Both the position numbers and the translations under genes were made by a program. Positions 14,201-14,226 of a stretch of 14,226 nucleotides of DNA are shown piece by piece (positions within the stretch are counted from its first letter, which is position 1; each line of letters opens with the position of its first letter). Source of the DNA: an uncultured Lachnospiraceae bacterium (GTDB lineage Bacteria; Bacillota; Clostridia; Lachnospirales; Lachnospiraceae); the NCBI GenBank assembly GCA_949346185.1, contig CASGVX010000019.1, positions 1-14,226 on the forward strand, given 5' to 3'. The notes beneath the pieces are model-generated. The model saw only the letters and a list, made by a program, of their open reading frames with translations. It had not been told where the DNA came from and made no database searches.

Positions 14201-14226
14201 AACCGTATAGGAAATTGCTCGAAATG
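14196..14226 (+). repeat. 31-base direct repeat, family R3, copy 2 (at window edge)
   Basis: An exact copy of 14134-14164, displaced by 62 bases. It again starts in the T-tract of a terminator hairpin and ends at the last base of the window, so the true right end of the repeat and any further copies are not visible. Confidence 0.85.

Noticed and set aside
14134..14226. CRISPR array (31-base repeats separated by 31 bases)
   Set aside because: The spacing is suggestive, but the only visible spacer is a perfect self-complementary terminator hairpin, the repeat does not resemble a type I am able to recognise, no cas gene is in the window, and only two copies are seen. It is kept as a repeat of unknown nature.

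Overview
The window looks like chromosome of a low-GC-lineage Gram-positive anaerobe, most likely a clostridial gut bacterium of the Lachnospiraceae type. The inference rests on the conserved Firmicutes gene order Asp23-nusB-xseA-xseB-ispA-dxs-tlyA-nadK-argR, strong AGGAGG-type ribosome binding sites, a short anaerobe-type ThiC, and a large secreted protein built of bacterial Ig-like (BIG2-type) modules. Every supported gene is on the + strand; I see no credible minus-strand gene. No tRNA, rRNA, transposase or phage gene is present.

Region 1 (1-7277) is a tightly packed housekeeping operon, entered in the middle of an Asp23/Gls24-family gene. It holds NusB (transcription antitermination and rRNA synthesis), both exonuclease VII subunits (XseA, XseB), two isoprenoid enzymes (IspA, Dxs), the rRNA methyltransferase TlyA, NAD kinase and the arginine repressor ArgR. 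Several junctions overlap by 4 bases (nusB/xseA, dxs/tlyA) or abut (xseB/ispA), so translation is probably coupled. Dxs feeds the MEP pathway and IspA condenses its C5 products into the C15 prenyl diphosphate used for cell-wall lipid carriers.

Region 2 (7278-9513) holds thiC (the thiamine pyrimidine synthase, or a close paralogue) directly after argR, where many Clostridia have recN, and then a YebC/PmpR-family gene with its own promoter.

Region 3 (9514-13963) is one transcription unit: a good sigma-A promoter, a 5' leader able to fold into a perfect 11-bp hairpin beside the ribosome binding site, and a 1422-residue secreted protein with about 15 Ig-like modules. Its C-terminal part is strikingly basic and has no recognisable wall anchor.

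Region 4 (13964-14226) is noncoding and structurally dense. It has a remnant of a dispersed repeat, a long terminator-like hairpin with a perfect TATAAT in its loop, and two identical 31-base direct repeats at a 62-base period with a second perfect terminator hairpin between them. The window ends exactly at the end of the second copy, so the array may continue.

Two families of short, imperfectly palindromic dispersed repeats also occur. One supplies an in-frame insert in ispA and recurs between nadK and argR. The other supplies the last codons and stop of xseA and recurs upstream of yebC, with a partial inverted match just after the Ig-like gene. These repeats, the 3'-end array and the structured leader are the least ordinary parts of an otherwise conserved region.
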